Below are positions 1 through 11,200 of a stretch of 64,000 bases of DNA, piece after piece (the stretch's first letter is position 1; every line of letters begins with the position of its first letter). The stretch is from assembly GCA_013368315.1 (NCBI GenBank), contig JAACJM010000003.1, positions 434,001-498,000 on the forward strand, in the 5' to 3' direction. The DNA is from Tetrapyrgos nigripes. Lineage: Eukaryota > Basidiomycota > Agaricomycetes > Agaricales > Campanellaceae. Made by a program: the position numbers and the translations under genes. The notes below the pieces were generated by a model, which made no database searches, was not told where the DNA came from, and worked only from the letters and a program-made list of their open reading frames with translations.

Positions 1-845
1 AGAAGCTCAACTTACCTTATCGTGAAGGATTCATCAAGAATCGATACATCGGCCGTACTTTTATCATGCCTGGTCAGCAGATGAGGTTGGTTCACATTTG
101 GCTTTCTTGCCCGCAAGTCATTCATTGACATTTCTCCAGGAAGAAAAATGTCCGTCGAAAACTGAATGCTATGGCCCTCGAATTCGTCGATAAGAATGTC
201 TTGCTGGTTGACGGTTTGTGATCATAACTGTATCCGACGATTCAAGATTTATTGAAGAAGAGTAGATTCCATTGTCCGGGGAACGACTTCCAAGGAAATT
301 ATTCAAATGGCAAAAGACGTTGGCGCGAAAAAAGTGATTGTTGCAAGCTGTGCTCCTCCAATCCGGTTCGTCCGTCTATAGTTTTCATCGTTCATTATTG
401 ATTGAGGTTTAGATACCCCAATGTCTATGGCATCGACATGCCTTCTCGAAACGAGCTCGTCGCTCATGGCAGAGCGGAAGATTCGATTGCTGAAGCAATT
501 GGTGCTGACCTCGTTATTTTCCAAACTCTTCCGAAGCTAGTAGACTCTGTTCGCCAGTTCAACACGTCCATAACCGCCTTTGACTGCTCAGTGTTCACCG
601 GTGAATATATCACAGGAGGCGTGGACGAGGCATATCTGTCCCACATTGAAAGTCTGAGAGCAGACAATGTCAGGGGCAAAGTTGCAGCAATGACCGGTGA
701 CCTCAGTACTACTGAAGGCAAAGGCGGAGGAGGGGTAGGCAGAGGAGCTAATGCTGGAGAGCCAATTATTGCCACCTTGAACGCGACAGCACAAAATGGT
801 GTAGACAACACAGTTGGTCTGCATAATTCTTATTCTTACTCTTGA
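1..845 (+). CDS. ADE4: Amidophosphoribosyltransferase, 3' part (5' end outside window)
   Basis: This enzyme catalyses the first committed step of de novo purine synthesis, making phosphoribosylamine from PRPP and glutamine in the cytosol. The visible exons are 1-85, 140-213, 266-365 and 413-845, separated by three GT-AG introns, and their frames join cleanly. The PRPP-binding loop [10 protein letters not shown] is split by the second intron. It is followed by the family segments [20 protein letters not shown] and [13 protein letters not shown]. The N-terminal glutaminase domain with the catalytic cysteine lies upstream of the window. After the conserved core comes a Gly-rich tail ([14 protein letters not shown]). 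The gene converges on the SRP receptor gene, with 166 bases between the stop codons. Family assignment is firm; only the missing 5' end limits the call. Confidence 0.95.
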
Positions 846-1011
846 TGAGTAGTGCGCGGGTGGATCTCTGAGTCAATCTTGCTGTGTGATTTATTTCTTG
901 TATGTAACATTAGTGGCTGTCTGTATCGTAGCAATTAGATCCTAGAAAAATACACTGGCACTAATCACCCAAATACCATTGCCGACGCACGTCACTACAT
1001 GTGTACAGCAA

Positions 1012-2029
1012 TCACATATTATCCTCTATCCAGTCTTGGAGAGCAAACAATCCAGGTTTGCCGCCTTGAGGCACCTTCACTTCCTTGATTGATGTCCCAA
1101 GGAAACGAACTTCTCCACCATCCCAATTGTCAAACTTGAAAGTAGCCTCTGGACCACTACATTCCAAACCCCCAACATCGCTCTTTTCGTCTTCCGATCC
1201 CATGGATTCGACGCCCATACCCGACTGTGACAATCTCCTCTTCTCTAATTCACGTTCCAGAACGGTCTGAACACGGTTGACGGCAAGCAATATCGAGTCG
1301 GCAGATCCAGAGGCAGTTCTCATGAGATCAGCTTTGTGTGCAAGAATGATGAGAGACGGTAAAGAGTGCGATGGAGGTAGGGACGCGATGGCACTCATCA
1401 CCAGGTGAAGATGTCTGTTGACAATTTGTGTCAATTACTGCAAGAAGAATAGATAGAAGGACAACTCACTCCGCAACCACACTTCCATTCCTAGAGATGG
1501 TATTGGCATCAACGATGAAAACCAGAGCTTTGGCATCAGAGACAAATTCCCTGAACTGCTCGCGAATCCGAGGATGACCTGGTATGTCGATTATCCTGAA
1601 CGGCTGCTTCGAACCAGAACGTGGAATAAAAGAGGAATTTGTTTGCAATGATGTGTGGGTTGGGACTGTTTGGTTATAAACCAACTAAGTAAAGAGGCAC
1701 TTCGTCAGGCCAACGGACGAACGCGACAGAGGAAGGGTCTGACCGAGGTGAATATTGTTGTTTTCCCAGAATCGGGAGCACCGACCAGGATGAGGCTGTT
1801 TCCTTTGGATTGGCTTTGCCTCTTTGTGATAAATACAAGAGCTAGCAGCAGGGTCAGAAGTCGGAACTAAGTGACTGAGGTCAAGTGGAAATAACACACT
1901 TGCGACGGCTATCATCGCGATGAACAGCGAAGCAAGTATCATAACTTGGGGATCAAGACCAGCATAAGACATGAAGTGTGAGGGTACAGGAGATTCGGGA
2001 GTAACATCGTCGGTTGAGTTGAGCGACAT
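1012..2029 (-). CDS. SRP102: Signal recognition particle receptor subunit beta
   Basis: This small membrane-anchored GTPase holds the SRP receptor alpha subunit at the endoplasmic reticulum during co-translational targeting. Exons on the minus strand are 2029-1900, 1841-1744, 1684-1470 and 1414-1012, adding to 282 codons including stop. One N-terminal membrane segment (VMILASLFIAMIAVATLVFI) is split by the first intron. The P-loop reads GAPDSGKTTIF, followed by a switch region ending in IDIPGHPRIREQF (G3) and by LIILAHKADLM (G4-like NKAD variant). The C-terminal end KPGLFALQDWIEDNM is typical for fungal members. The start at 2029 was chosen because an upstream in-frame ATG would add residues unlike the family. 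It ends convergently with ADE4. Confidence 0.93.
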
Positions 2030-2171
2030 GGTGGTCCGTGGTAGAGTGCGAACAAAATTCATTTCAAGTTGACAGCCTGACATCAACATATTATTACGAG
2101 CAAGTACTCTAAACACGCAAACCGCAAACTACAAGCATCGTTCTAACCCATATCCTCAATACACATTTCTT

Positions 2172-3574
2172 TCAGCGCCCATTGGGATCATTGATGTTAG
2201 GTGTCCCAGTGTTACCTGCCGCGGTAGCAGTATCAGTAGCCGCGCTAGTGTCCTGGGCTGCAGCATCAGTCGCTGTTGCAGATGTATCGTCCGCCGTGTC
2301 TGTGCTGGTATCTGTGCTGGCGTCTCCGGTATCTGACGAGGTCGTGCCATCCCCCTCGGAATCACTGGCAGCGTCTGAGGAAGAGGTGTCGTCTCCGCTA
2401 TCCTGAGAAGCTGAAGTATCCGTGCTGTTTCCATCGGCTGTGACTCCGGTGTCCGTGCTGTTGAGACCGTCTCCGGTGTCCAGCGAGCCTGTCTCGGTGC
2501 TGTCCGTACCATCGTCGCCGGTTTCGCCAATGGTCGAGTTCAAAGAAGTATCCGTGCCATTAAGGGAACCATCGGTGATCCCGGTGTCTACACCGCTCGT
2601 GTCGCTGCCATCTGAGCTTACGCAGGAACAGGTAGAGACATCAGGAGCGTATCCAAAAGGACAACTTCCATCTAAAGGGTTGATGTCAATGAAGGCGCTC
2701 AAATTATGGTATACCCTACTCACCGGCCCCAAAAGCCACGACAGGGAAATCAGGACCGCCGTAAAGACCAGGAACCACACCATCCAACTGGTCATTCCAT
2801 ACACCGACCAATTCTGCATTATTTGGTGCAATCAGACAATATGGAGTCGAAGGGACAAAGCCCAGGATGTTGAGTGCATTCCTGGGATATCTGCGGTACT
2901 GGATAGCAAATGCAATCAAATCTTCCGAGTTGACAACCCCTTCACTCTTGGCGAAATCAATCATGGCGTCGGCGATGTTCTGTTGGTCGCAAGGATCTGC
3001 ATTTGCTAGGAGTGCACTTATGCCGTCAAAATGCACACAGGGGTCGTTGGTAAAAATATCCCCTCCGCTAGACAGACAGAGATCCTGCCAGGTAAAGGCT
3101 AGATCTGCAAGGTCTAACTGGGCAAATCGCCGGGACAATGAGGTATCAACGGGGTCTGATGCGGTATCAGTCGCAGTTGGGATGGAGCTATCCGTCGAGT
3201 TCAGCACGTCGGTAGCTGAAGGATCTGCTCCGGTGTCTGTGACGTTGGCAGAAGGGATATCAGTCGTTGTAGAATTCGTATCGGGTATTCCAGGGACACT
3301 GGTAGGGTCCGCTGCAGCTGGAATAGTCGATACGGGACTAGGAAGATTTACTCCAGAGGCACAGGCGGGAGGTGCTTGAAGGTCACTAATGTCGGTGACC
3401 ATCAGTATAAAACAAGAAATCTGCAACATCCAAGACTCGCCTTCTCAGAATAAATCTTCTGGCATTATTAAGCGGTACACCACTGTCATGTCTAGAAAAG
3501 AGTGAACGCTCGCCGAGAGGTGAGCCAGCCACTAGAGCCATGAAGAATAAAGAGAGAGAAAGAGGCTTCATCAT
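2172..3574 (-). CDS. Secreted Ser/Thr-rich protein of unknown function
   Basis: I do not recognise a named family. The model uses exons 3574-3479, 3420-2724 and 2671-2172 (430 residues). The first boundary is the least certain because other donors exist. The protein starts with a clear signal peptide (MMKPLSLSLFFMALVAGSPLG). A Thr/Ser/Asp-rich stretch with many NST and TDT motifs follows, then a folded Cys-containing middle part (around LCLSSGGDIFTNDPCVHF and STPYCLIAPNN). After a short Cys-rich loop (GSCPFGYAPDVSTCSCVS), about 150 residues of Asp/Ser/Thr-rich mucin-like tail end in NINDPNGR. There is no C-terminal membrane segment or clear GPI signal. A heavily O-glycosylated wall or extracellular protein is the plain inference. 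It is divergent from UTP21. Confidence 0.7.
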
Positions 3575-4121
3575 GATGGCCTTTGGTCAGTGTATACAAG
3601 GAAAGAAAAAAAAGTGAGCAGCCAGGCTCTGGAGAGAACGAAAGGAAAGGTGGCTCATACGAACTGGTGACCGTCTCAATAAATAAGGCTTCGCCCTTTC
3701 ATTCTTCGTCGCAATCACGGGAGGGATTGTAGCAACTGGCTTGACACAAGTACCGCTGGCCTTCAAGGACTGTCGAAAGTTGCCACTGCATCACCTGCAT
3801 GCTGCATAAACGTTCATTTGAAAAAAGCCGCCCAAACTGGTTCTAGAAGATAAGTGGCTCAGACTCGTGATGCGCCCAGCTCTGAGGGACTTCCGCAATG
3901 ACAAGGACAATGACAGTTACAGTGATTGCGGGAAGTGCTTTCAGAGACTCCTCCGGAGAAGTTATAGCCTGCAGATGGTCGTGCGCTTGATGCATCAAAC
4001 TTATATATCCATAGAGTTCAAGGTGTTTCCATTGCGTCGGAGAGGAGGAGAGGATGCTAACACGTGACTCGCACCCAAAAAATTTCGCGACTTCGCTTGA
4101 CATTGAAATATTACTCTTGGA
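3575..4121. promoter_or_regulatory. Intergenic region between divergent genes (secreted protein and UTP21)
   Basis: This stretch of 547 bases must contain the promoters of the leftward secreted-protein gene and the rightward UTP21 gene. An AATAAATAA-like A/T stretch lies near 3680 on the side of the secreted gene. No RNA gene, repeat or convincing ORF was seen. Confidence 0.5.
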
Positions 4122-7100
4122 ATGTCCATTACTTCCATTCACGAAGAGTCAGCACCTCCAAGGAAGAAACTACGATCCACAAGCAAAAAAATCGTCAAGT
4201 CACAAAATGAACATCGACTTTTCGTACCATTCCGAGCTTTGGGTCACATAACAAACCATGTCCCTTTTGTTCTGCAAACCCGTTCATATAAAGGCGCAAC
4301 AGATGGCCCAAGAATACATATACTGACATGTCTTGGTCGCTCATGGGCTCTCTGGAATGGAGGCAAAATGGATCTTCTTTTCGTGGGTGAGTATGAACTC
4401 GAGTACAAATGCTGCAGTCACTCAACTAACCTAGGTCCCGAGGCTCCTGATCAAATAAAAAGCCTTGTCATGGATGGCGACGCTGTATGGGCAGCTGCCG
4501 GACCCCATGCTATCAAATATCTACGAGGAAAAGAAGTATGGTCAACATCTTACCTTTTGTGCGTTCTAACTGTTCTTTCTTCTAGGTTCTGCGAGTTAGC
4601 AATCCGTTAGAAACTTCCATATCATTCATAACCATTTTCGGGTCACAATTACTCGCACTCACAGAAGATGGCGGAAGGATGTACTGCTGGAATACTGCTA
4701 GTGGAGGTACGCCGGTCTGTACTTTGACGAACAAACTCACAGAATGTTTTCGTGTAGAGCTGGAGAGCACAATACAATTTGATCAAGGATTCACAGCGAC
4801 ATCCATCTTACATCCTGCTACATACGTTAACAAGGTCCTTGTTGCTAGTACACAGGGTAGTATGCAATTGTGGAATATACAATCTAGGTTCGTGAGTCCT
4901 TGGAGTAGTTGGATAATGCTGACTTATGTGGTGAGGATAGGATATGTATCCACAAGTTTAGTGAATCACGACTTGTTTCGTCGCCGTCAGGAAGTCTTCC
5001 TTCAAGTGCTATATCCGCTCTGACACAATCTCCTGCTATTGACGTTGTTGGCATCGGTTTTACCTCTGGGGAAATCTCTGTGTATGATGTTCGCTCAGAT
5101 GAGCGTTTGATGAGAATGTTTATGGAAGGAGGTGGGATACGAGCATTGGGGTTCCGAAGCGGTGCGTAAAATTCTCTACGACGGAGCTAGACGTTGACTT
5201 TGTTGCTCCAGATGGTCAACCTGTACTTGCGTCCGCATCTTCACTTGGTCATATTGCTTTATGGGATTTGAATGAAGGTGGCCGACTGCTGCATATGGTT
5301 CGCGGAGCTCATGATGGCGGTATCAGTGCCCTTGAGTGGGTTCCTGGTCAGCCGGTCCTCATTAGCTCGGGTGAAGATAACAGTGTCAAGGTGAGCACTT
5401 GACTGCTACCTCAGTATCCATCATGTTCTGAAGTAATCAACAGCAATGGCTTTTTGATTCGCCTACTGCTGCCCCACGATTACTCAAATTCCGGTCAGGT
5501 CATCAAACACCTCCACATCTCATTCGCTACTATGGGGAGGATGGAAAGCAGCTTCTCACTGCCTCGAGAGATCGTAGCCTCCGGTGTACATTTGTAGTGC
5601 GTGATTCAAGGTCCTTTGAACTGTCCCAAGGTATGTCTCACTCCCATATCCTCAGTATCCGTTGTTGACTGTCTTTGGGATCAGGGTCTCTGGCAAAGAA
5701 GGCGACAAACCTCTCAATACCGATTGCGTCTCTCAAGTTCCCTCCCATCACGGCCATCTCTCATTCTTCAGCTCGTTCCAAGGATTGGAATGACATTCTC
5801 ACAGTACACAGTGACGAGACTTTTGCTCGCACTTGGTCAATGCAGTCTAAGAAAATTGGGAACTACACTTTGGGTTTTGCAAACGCTGATAAAGGGAAAG
5901 GGAAAGAGCGCCCTCCTCCGCTGGGCTCTGTCAAGGTCGGTCACATCTGTCAACTCAGAGAACCTCTGCTCAGTTTGACAATTCTCGACATGACAGGCTG
6001 TTTGTGTCACAGCATGTGGCAATTTTGGCTTAGCAAGTTCATCCACCGGTGCCATCCACATGTGGAATATGCAATCTGGCATCAAACGGAGATCATTCGA
6101 TGTAGGACCTTGTCCTCACGAAGTGACCAATCAGTTTAGGACGTCGGACAAGACATCGAAAGGGCGCTCTGTCACAGGATTGGCTACAGACTCGTTGAAC
6201 AGAACTGTCATTGCCAGCACTCTGGATGGGACCATCAATGTAAGTTTTTCTGTCCTTGGGCGCCAGCATGAATCTGAAGCAAGCTCTGTTGATAGTTCTT
6301 CGATTTCCACACCAGCAAATTGGAACATACAGTAACACTGCCTTCACCAACAGTTTCAATAAACATTCATCGAGATAGTGGATTACTAGCAGCTGTATGT
6401 GACGATATGGTGGTCAGACTTTTGGATATTGAGACCCGGAGAATAGTGAGAGAGCTTGGAGGATTTAAGGGACGAATATTAGATATCGTTGGTTTTCGTT
6501 TTGTTTCTGCCCTTATTCCGCTGACCTTACACATTTTGCAGACCTTCTCTTCAGACTCAAGATGGCTTATAGCCACTTCAGTGGACTCAGTCATCAGGAC
6601 GTTTGACATTCCGACGGGACGCCTGATTGACGCTTTCCGAACATCGAGCGTTGCCACCAGCGTCTCTTTTTCACCTTCAGGTGATTTCCTGGCTACATCG
6701 CATGTCGACAGCAATGGTATCTACCTATGGTATTTGACTTTGATCTGATAAAACCGTACAGTATCTCTAACACTTCCGTTTAGGGCAAATCGTGCGCAGT
6801 ATTCAGAAGTGTCATTCCAAAGCATCTCTGAAGATGACATTGCTGTCGTCGGTCTGCCTTCACTGCAAGGCATCGCGGAAGATGAGGGTTTGTCGATCTT
6901 TTGCCGTTTCCATTTTAACTGCTCTGATGTTGTTAACAGCTCTAGATGAATTATCCCCACTGTTCCTGCAAGATCGTCCTGCGCCTGATGTGTTCTCAAC
7001 TCCTCCTAAACTCGAAGGAGATCTCATCACACTCACTCTCTTACCCCGCTCACGCTGGCAAACCCTTCTGAAGCTGGAAGTCATACAGGCAAGCATTACA

Positions 7101-7734
7101 ACCCTTTTTATGTGCTTAGCCTAGGCTGATGCTAATATTTGCCCCAGCAACGCAATAAACCCAAAGAACCGCCGAAAGCTCCCGAAAAAGCACCGTTTTT
7201 CTTACCAACCCTTCCTGGTGTCGAACATCGGTTTGTTACCACCCAAAATGACAAGGAGACGCACTCCGACAACCAATCACGGCGACTGGAACGGGCGACT
7301 GGAAACTCCGAAAGCGTTTTCCTGCAGAAGCTAAACGCTGAACAACCTGACGGGGACTGTAAGCAACTGTCCTTTCTACATTTTCATTCCTTCGCGCTCA
7401 GTGTCTATTTACAGACGAATCATTCTTTACATATGTCAAAACGTTATCGCCTGCCGCTGTGGATTTGGAGTTGCGATCACTGGTTACTCTGGATAGCCTA
7501 AAGATATTTTTGCACGCTTTGACGCAGCGGTTAAAATCACATCAGGACTTTGAGGCCGTTCAGGCTTTTCAAAACGTCTTTCTTCGAATGCACGCCGACA
7601 TCATCATATCAAATTCGGAGCTACAGCAAGATGTGGAACAGTTGTCGAAGGTGCAGAGAGAGGAAAGCAGCAGAGTGTTGGAACTCATTGCCTCTTCCCT
7701 CGGTGCTTTGAGCTTTGTTAGGGATACGTTGTGA
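4122..7734 (+). CDS. UTP21: U3 snoRNP / small-subunit processome WD40 protein Utp21 (WDR36)
   Basis: Utp21 belongs to the UtpB subcomplex of the SSU processome and is needed for 18S rRNA maturation in the nucleolus. I traced 14 exons: 4122-4386, 4435-4535, 4586-4887, 4941-5161, 5212-5390, 5444-5630, 5685-5935, 5997-6239, 6296-6487, 6542-6729, 6784-6887, 6940-7088, 7148-7358 and 7415-7734. They give 970 residues, the usual size. Evidence is the N-terminal segment FRALGHITNHVPFVLQTRSY, the tandem WD repeats (GSMQLWNIQS, GHIALWDLNEGG, AIHMWNMQSG, IRTFDIPTGRL) and the family-specific C-terminal domain with SPLFLQDRPAP and FFLPTLPGVEHRF. The intron after 7088 has a GC donor (CAG/GCAAGC). The 7/8 exon junction is the least certain. 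Confidence 0.93.
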
Positions 7735-7962
7735 CCTCTGTTAAGTAGTACTTAATCGTCTTGTATTTTTGACATTGCGGGAATAATGCGCACTTCCACC
7801 GCTTATGTAGTCAGTGGTTCCTAACTTTAACTCATGTTCAATTGATCATTTTTCATTTTTCATGTTGTCTTCTATCATACCGCACGACCTCGAAGCTTGA
7901 GTTAATATTCAGACTGAATCCTGACCTCATTCATCAACGCCCACTCCCGCAACTCGCTCGGA

Positions 7963-8979
7963 ATGCAGGATCCTCGCAAATATGTGCAGTAAGTGCTTGT
8001 GCCGCCCGTTACGTTAAGACTTTCAACCTTTTTTGTTTCTTCAGGACGATACTAACTATTCTTGAGAACAAAAGAGAAGTAGATGAAGCTGATGTTCTCA
8101 AAGCTCTCAAAAGGATCTCAACTGAGGCTGAGGCAGAGGAAGGAGAGATTCTGGTCAAGCACGGTGATTTGGATGTCCAAGAGCTATTGGCTTCTCCACT
8201 GTCTTATCTGGAGGATGTTCAAAGCTTCCATCCTGGTCACGACGGTGAAGCTGTAAAGAGATATGCTAGGGAGGTTGAAGAATTTGTTTCAAGGAGCAGG
8301 AAGCATTGGATAGAGATCCTGTCGTCGCCACCGTCTGCTAGCAAAGAAACCAATCATAGTATGGTTCTATTGAGCAAATCAAGGGGAATTATTCCTGACT
8401 AAGATTCTTCTTTGTTGACAGTTAACCTTCTACAGGCAACGAGCAAGAAACTAGAGAAAGTCGAAAATTCGAAAGTGAGTTCAAATGTGATCACTCTTTG
8501 AATCGACAGACAAATCTGATTTGGTCTTCATTCAGATACTCAGGCATCTCAGTGCTCTAGGGAATTCGGATGGAGATCAAAATGCACAAATAGACATTCT
8601 GAAGGGGAGAGAGGCGCAGAGGAGTGATTCAGTGAGTTTCCACTTTCTGACTCGATTCTCTACTGCTAACCCTCCGAATCTTGACCAGATCGAAGCCCTC
8701 TCAGACAGAATCAGAGATCTTCAGCAGACGCAGTGGGGAGAGATTGACGAACTGAAGGAATTGCTCTCAAAGCATGAATGGCACGCTTCAATATCCGCAA
8801 TCTCTAGACGTTTGACAGAGGATAGTTTTGATGAGAGAGTTTCCAAAGACCACGAAGACGCCAAGGAAGACAGTGAGCAATTTCGGAGGAAGCTCGAGGC
8901 CGAATTGGATGAATTCTTGAGGGCAGATGGACCCGTACAATCAGTCTGCAATGCCACCATAGCACTACTTCAGTTATAA
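7963..8979 (+). CDS. Small coiled-coil protein, function unknown
   Basis: I cannot place this protein in a named family. Exons 7963-7988, 8045-8358, 8422-8474, 8536-8631 and 8689-8979 sum to 259 residues. The start MQDPRKYVQTILTILENKRE was chosen because it is the first ATG that splices in frame. The protein is charged and helical throughout: LKALKRISTEAEAEEGEI near the start, TSKKLEKVENSKILRHLSAL in the middle, and long Glu/Arg-rich helices such as EEFVSRSRKHW and FRRKLEAELDEFLRA towards the end. No signal peptide or membrane segment is visible. The pattern resembles small kinetochore or spindle subunits, but that is only an impression. It lies 228 bases downstream of UTP21 on the same strand. 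Confidence 0.7.
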
Positions 8980-9043
8980 AGCAAAAAAAAGTTTATATAT
9001 CTAAACCAAGACCCAGCGCGAAACATGACTAGATCGCAACATT

Positions 9044-10748
9044 TCAATCAATCAATTGCACCTCATCGTCAGCTCCATTGGACTCCATCGAAACATCACC
9101 AGATTCAGCTCCCAATGCCTTGCCAAAATGATCATGCATTGTCCGAACAAACAAAGCTAGTTGATCTCGGTTGAAAGAAAAAGGAGCACCCAAGAAACCC
9201 AACCTTTCGACATAGTCTGGAGATTCCTTCTCCATGTCCAAAGGGACATAGTAGATAGTTTGGGTCAGTTCTTCCTTTGTTTTAGGTACCTCGATGCCAG
9301 GACAAGGTTCGTGGCAAGCCTTGAGATTGAAACTAAGACCTAGGGACTACAGCGTCAACATGATTGTCAAGAGAGAAGAACGCTACTCACTTTTTTGTAT
9401 AGACCTATCCGGGCTCACATACGTGTAAATGCAGGTCCAGTTCCAATCATCCAAATCGAAATAGCTCTTTGAGTGATGCTTGACACCGGTGATGAGCATA
9501 TTTGTAAGGTCTTCGTAAAATTTGACGACTTGAGTGGCTTTTGGTTCGTCATTGCCAAGAACACCACCACGGTGTCGTTGAGCAGATCCTGGAACTTGTT
9601 TGGAAGTGGCCGTATTCCGTTCTCGTTCGATGTTGAGTTCAAAACGGAGTTCCTTCTCTGAGTGTCCCAATAAGCCGCTGAAAGTGCAGACGTAGGAGGT
9701 AGCTCACCTATGGTTTCTTTCTCTGCTATGATCGCGTCTTTTTCCTTGACAGTATTATTTATAATCCCTTCCCTCCTCTGCGCCAAATCCTTCCAATGTG
9801 TCAATTCCTCTTCAATCTGTCGCTTCTCAAGATCTGCAGCTTCACGGGTTAGCAGGTGGATGATTGATGTCTTCCCTTGACGAGAGAGAGGCTCAATTCT
9901 GGCAAGCGCGGAATTCAATTCGTTGATCATTTTGTCCTTGGCTGGAAGGGCGTGAGTACATTGTGTAGTTCATGAGAAAAGGGGAGGACCTTGAAGTTGA
10001 GCTTCATACTGTGCTTTCTCTTCATAGAACAATTCCTCAGCTTCTGTCCGTCGCACCCGTAAGAATTCATCCAACTGCTTCTTCAAAATTTCACAACGCT
10101 CTTCTGCCTGTAACCAGAAAAAAGAAAAGAAAGTAAATATCTAACATATTCAGTATGATACCAAAACGCACCTGTTCCGCGCGTTTTCGAAGCCTCTCCT
10201 CTTGATACTGATTGGTTGATTTCTTCGGTGCATGTTCATTATTCCCGGCGTTGATAGCACGCACAAGTGACGGTGCCAACGACTCGTCCTCCGACTGTTC
10301 AATGTTGTCCATATCAATCGTTTCCTGAGGTGCTTTAGATCTCGAAGCGGGTATTTTCCCCTTTCCCTTCGCCTTAGAAGTCGTCTGGCGGCCATTGATA
10401 GTGGCAGTCTCCCGACCAGCCCTACCGCGAGATCTCGGCTTGGCCTGTGGCTCGTCGCGCACAGTCGACGCGAGCTCGTCTTCTTCTTCATCACCGTCAA
10501 CATCAATCACGTCCAGAGTTCCTACATCAACCGTCTCAGCAGTCTTCTGTCTCTTTCTGGAGGGTGGATTCGCGGGTTTACTTGAGGTTGACGGGCCGGC
10601 GAGTTTGGATTTGGTCCTCGGTCGAGAAGTTTTAGTAGGTGCAATGGGAGTGGTGGGGCTCAAGCCACCTATAAGAAAGCAATTAACTGTTCAGGTTTCT
10701 GTAGGAAGGGTTTATTGACGTACCCAAATCAACAGAGTCGTCGGACAT
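9044..10748 (-). CDS. CSM1: Monopolin subunit Csm1/Pcs1 (chromosome segregation protein)
   Basis: Csm1/Pcs1 is a V-shaped homodimer that clamps kinetochore or rDNA attachments during meiosis and mitosis. Exons are 10748-10724, 10668-10172, 10107-9990, 9941-9708, 9657-9391 and 9339-9044, totalling 478 residues. The N-terminal third is basic, Ser/Pro-rich and disordered, with nuclear-localisation-like runs (SRKRQK). A coiled coil covers roughly residues 170-290 (EERLRKRAEQAEERCEIL and onward). The globular C-terminal domain carries VVKFYEDLTNMLITGVKHH, CIYTYVSPDRSIQKSLSF and YVERLGFLGAPFSFNRDQ, matching the Csm1/Pcs1 C-terminal domain. The exon 4/5 join was chosen because a nearer acceptor breaks the frame. 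It lies tail to tail with the coiled-coil gene, 64 bases apart. Confidence 0.88.
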
Positions 10749-11200
10749 GGAAGAAAACGCGCTCTTGGCACGTGCACCGCGCAACGTGAGAATCCTTTCA
10801 TCCCCTATTCCCAAGTGTACCTGGCAGGTATGTAGTCCCGTAGATCGTTTCATGATACCATTGGCAACAAATTAGCAACCATTGAGTTATGAAAACGAAT
10901 TATCGATCAAGGAGACTACAAAGTACGTTGTGATACAAAAGACCAGGGGTCGCGGTTTTATTATACAACAAGATCATTAGAAGACGTGAACAACATCTAG
11001 GACGACAACAACGAATGAGAGGGGTTGGAGGAATTAAGGATGGCATGCATCAGGGGATATTACGAATTACTAGGAGAACAAGAAAGCACTTCAAAACATA
11101 CACACAAAAAACTTGAGTCCATGGGAGGCGGCGGTAGTGATACAGAAGAAATTCGAATGCATAAATTAGTAGAGGCATACGGGTAAGAAAGGTAGATGAA
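10749..11200. other. Intergenic, no gene seen
   Basis: These 452 bases hold the 3' flank of the arrestin-like gene and the upstream region of CSM1, both on the minus strand. The sequence is A/T-rich near 10920-11160. I see no ORF, RNA gene or repeat that can be supported. Confidence 0.5.

Noticed and set aside
464..811. Antisense frame of 115 codons opposite ADE4
   Set aside because: It is the shadow of the conserved ADE4 exon and has biased composition caused by it.
2182..3379. Plus-strand Val/Ser-rich frames opposite the secreted protein
   Set aside because: They mirror the Ser/Thr/Asp-rich coding sequence of the minus-strand gene with its signal peptide and spliced exons.
3843..4142. Minus-strand open frame of 99 codons in the UTP21 upstream region
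   Set aside because: It overlaps the UTP21 start, has no recognisable features and lies across the divergent promoter.
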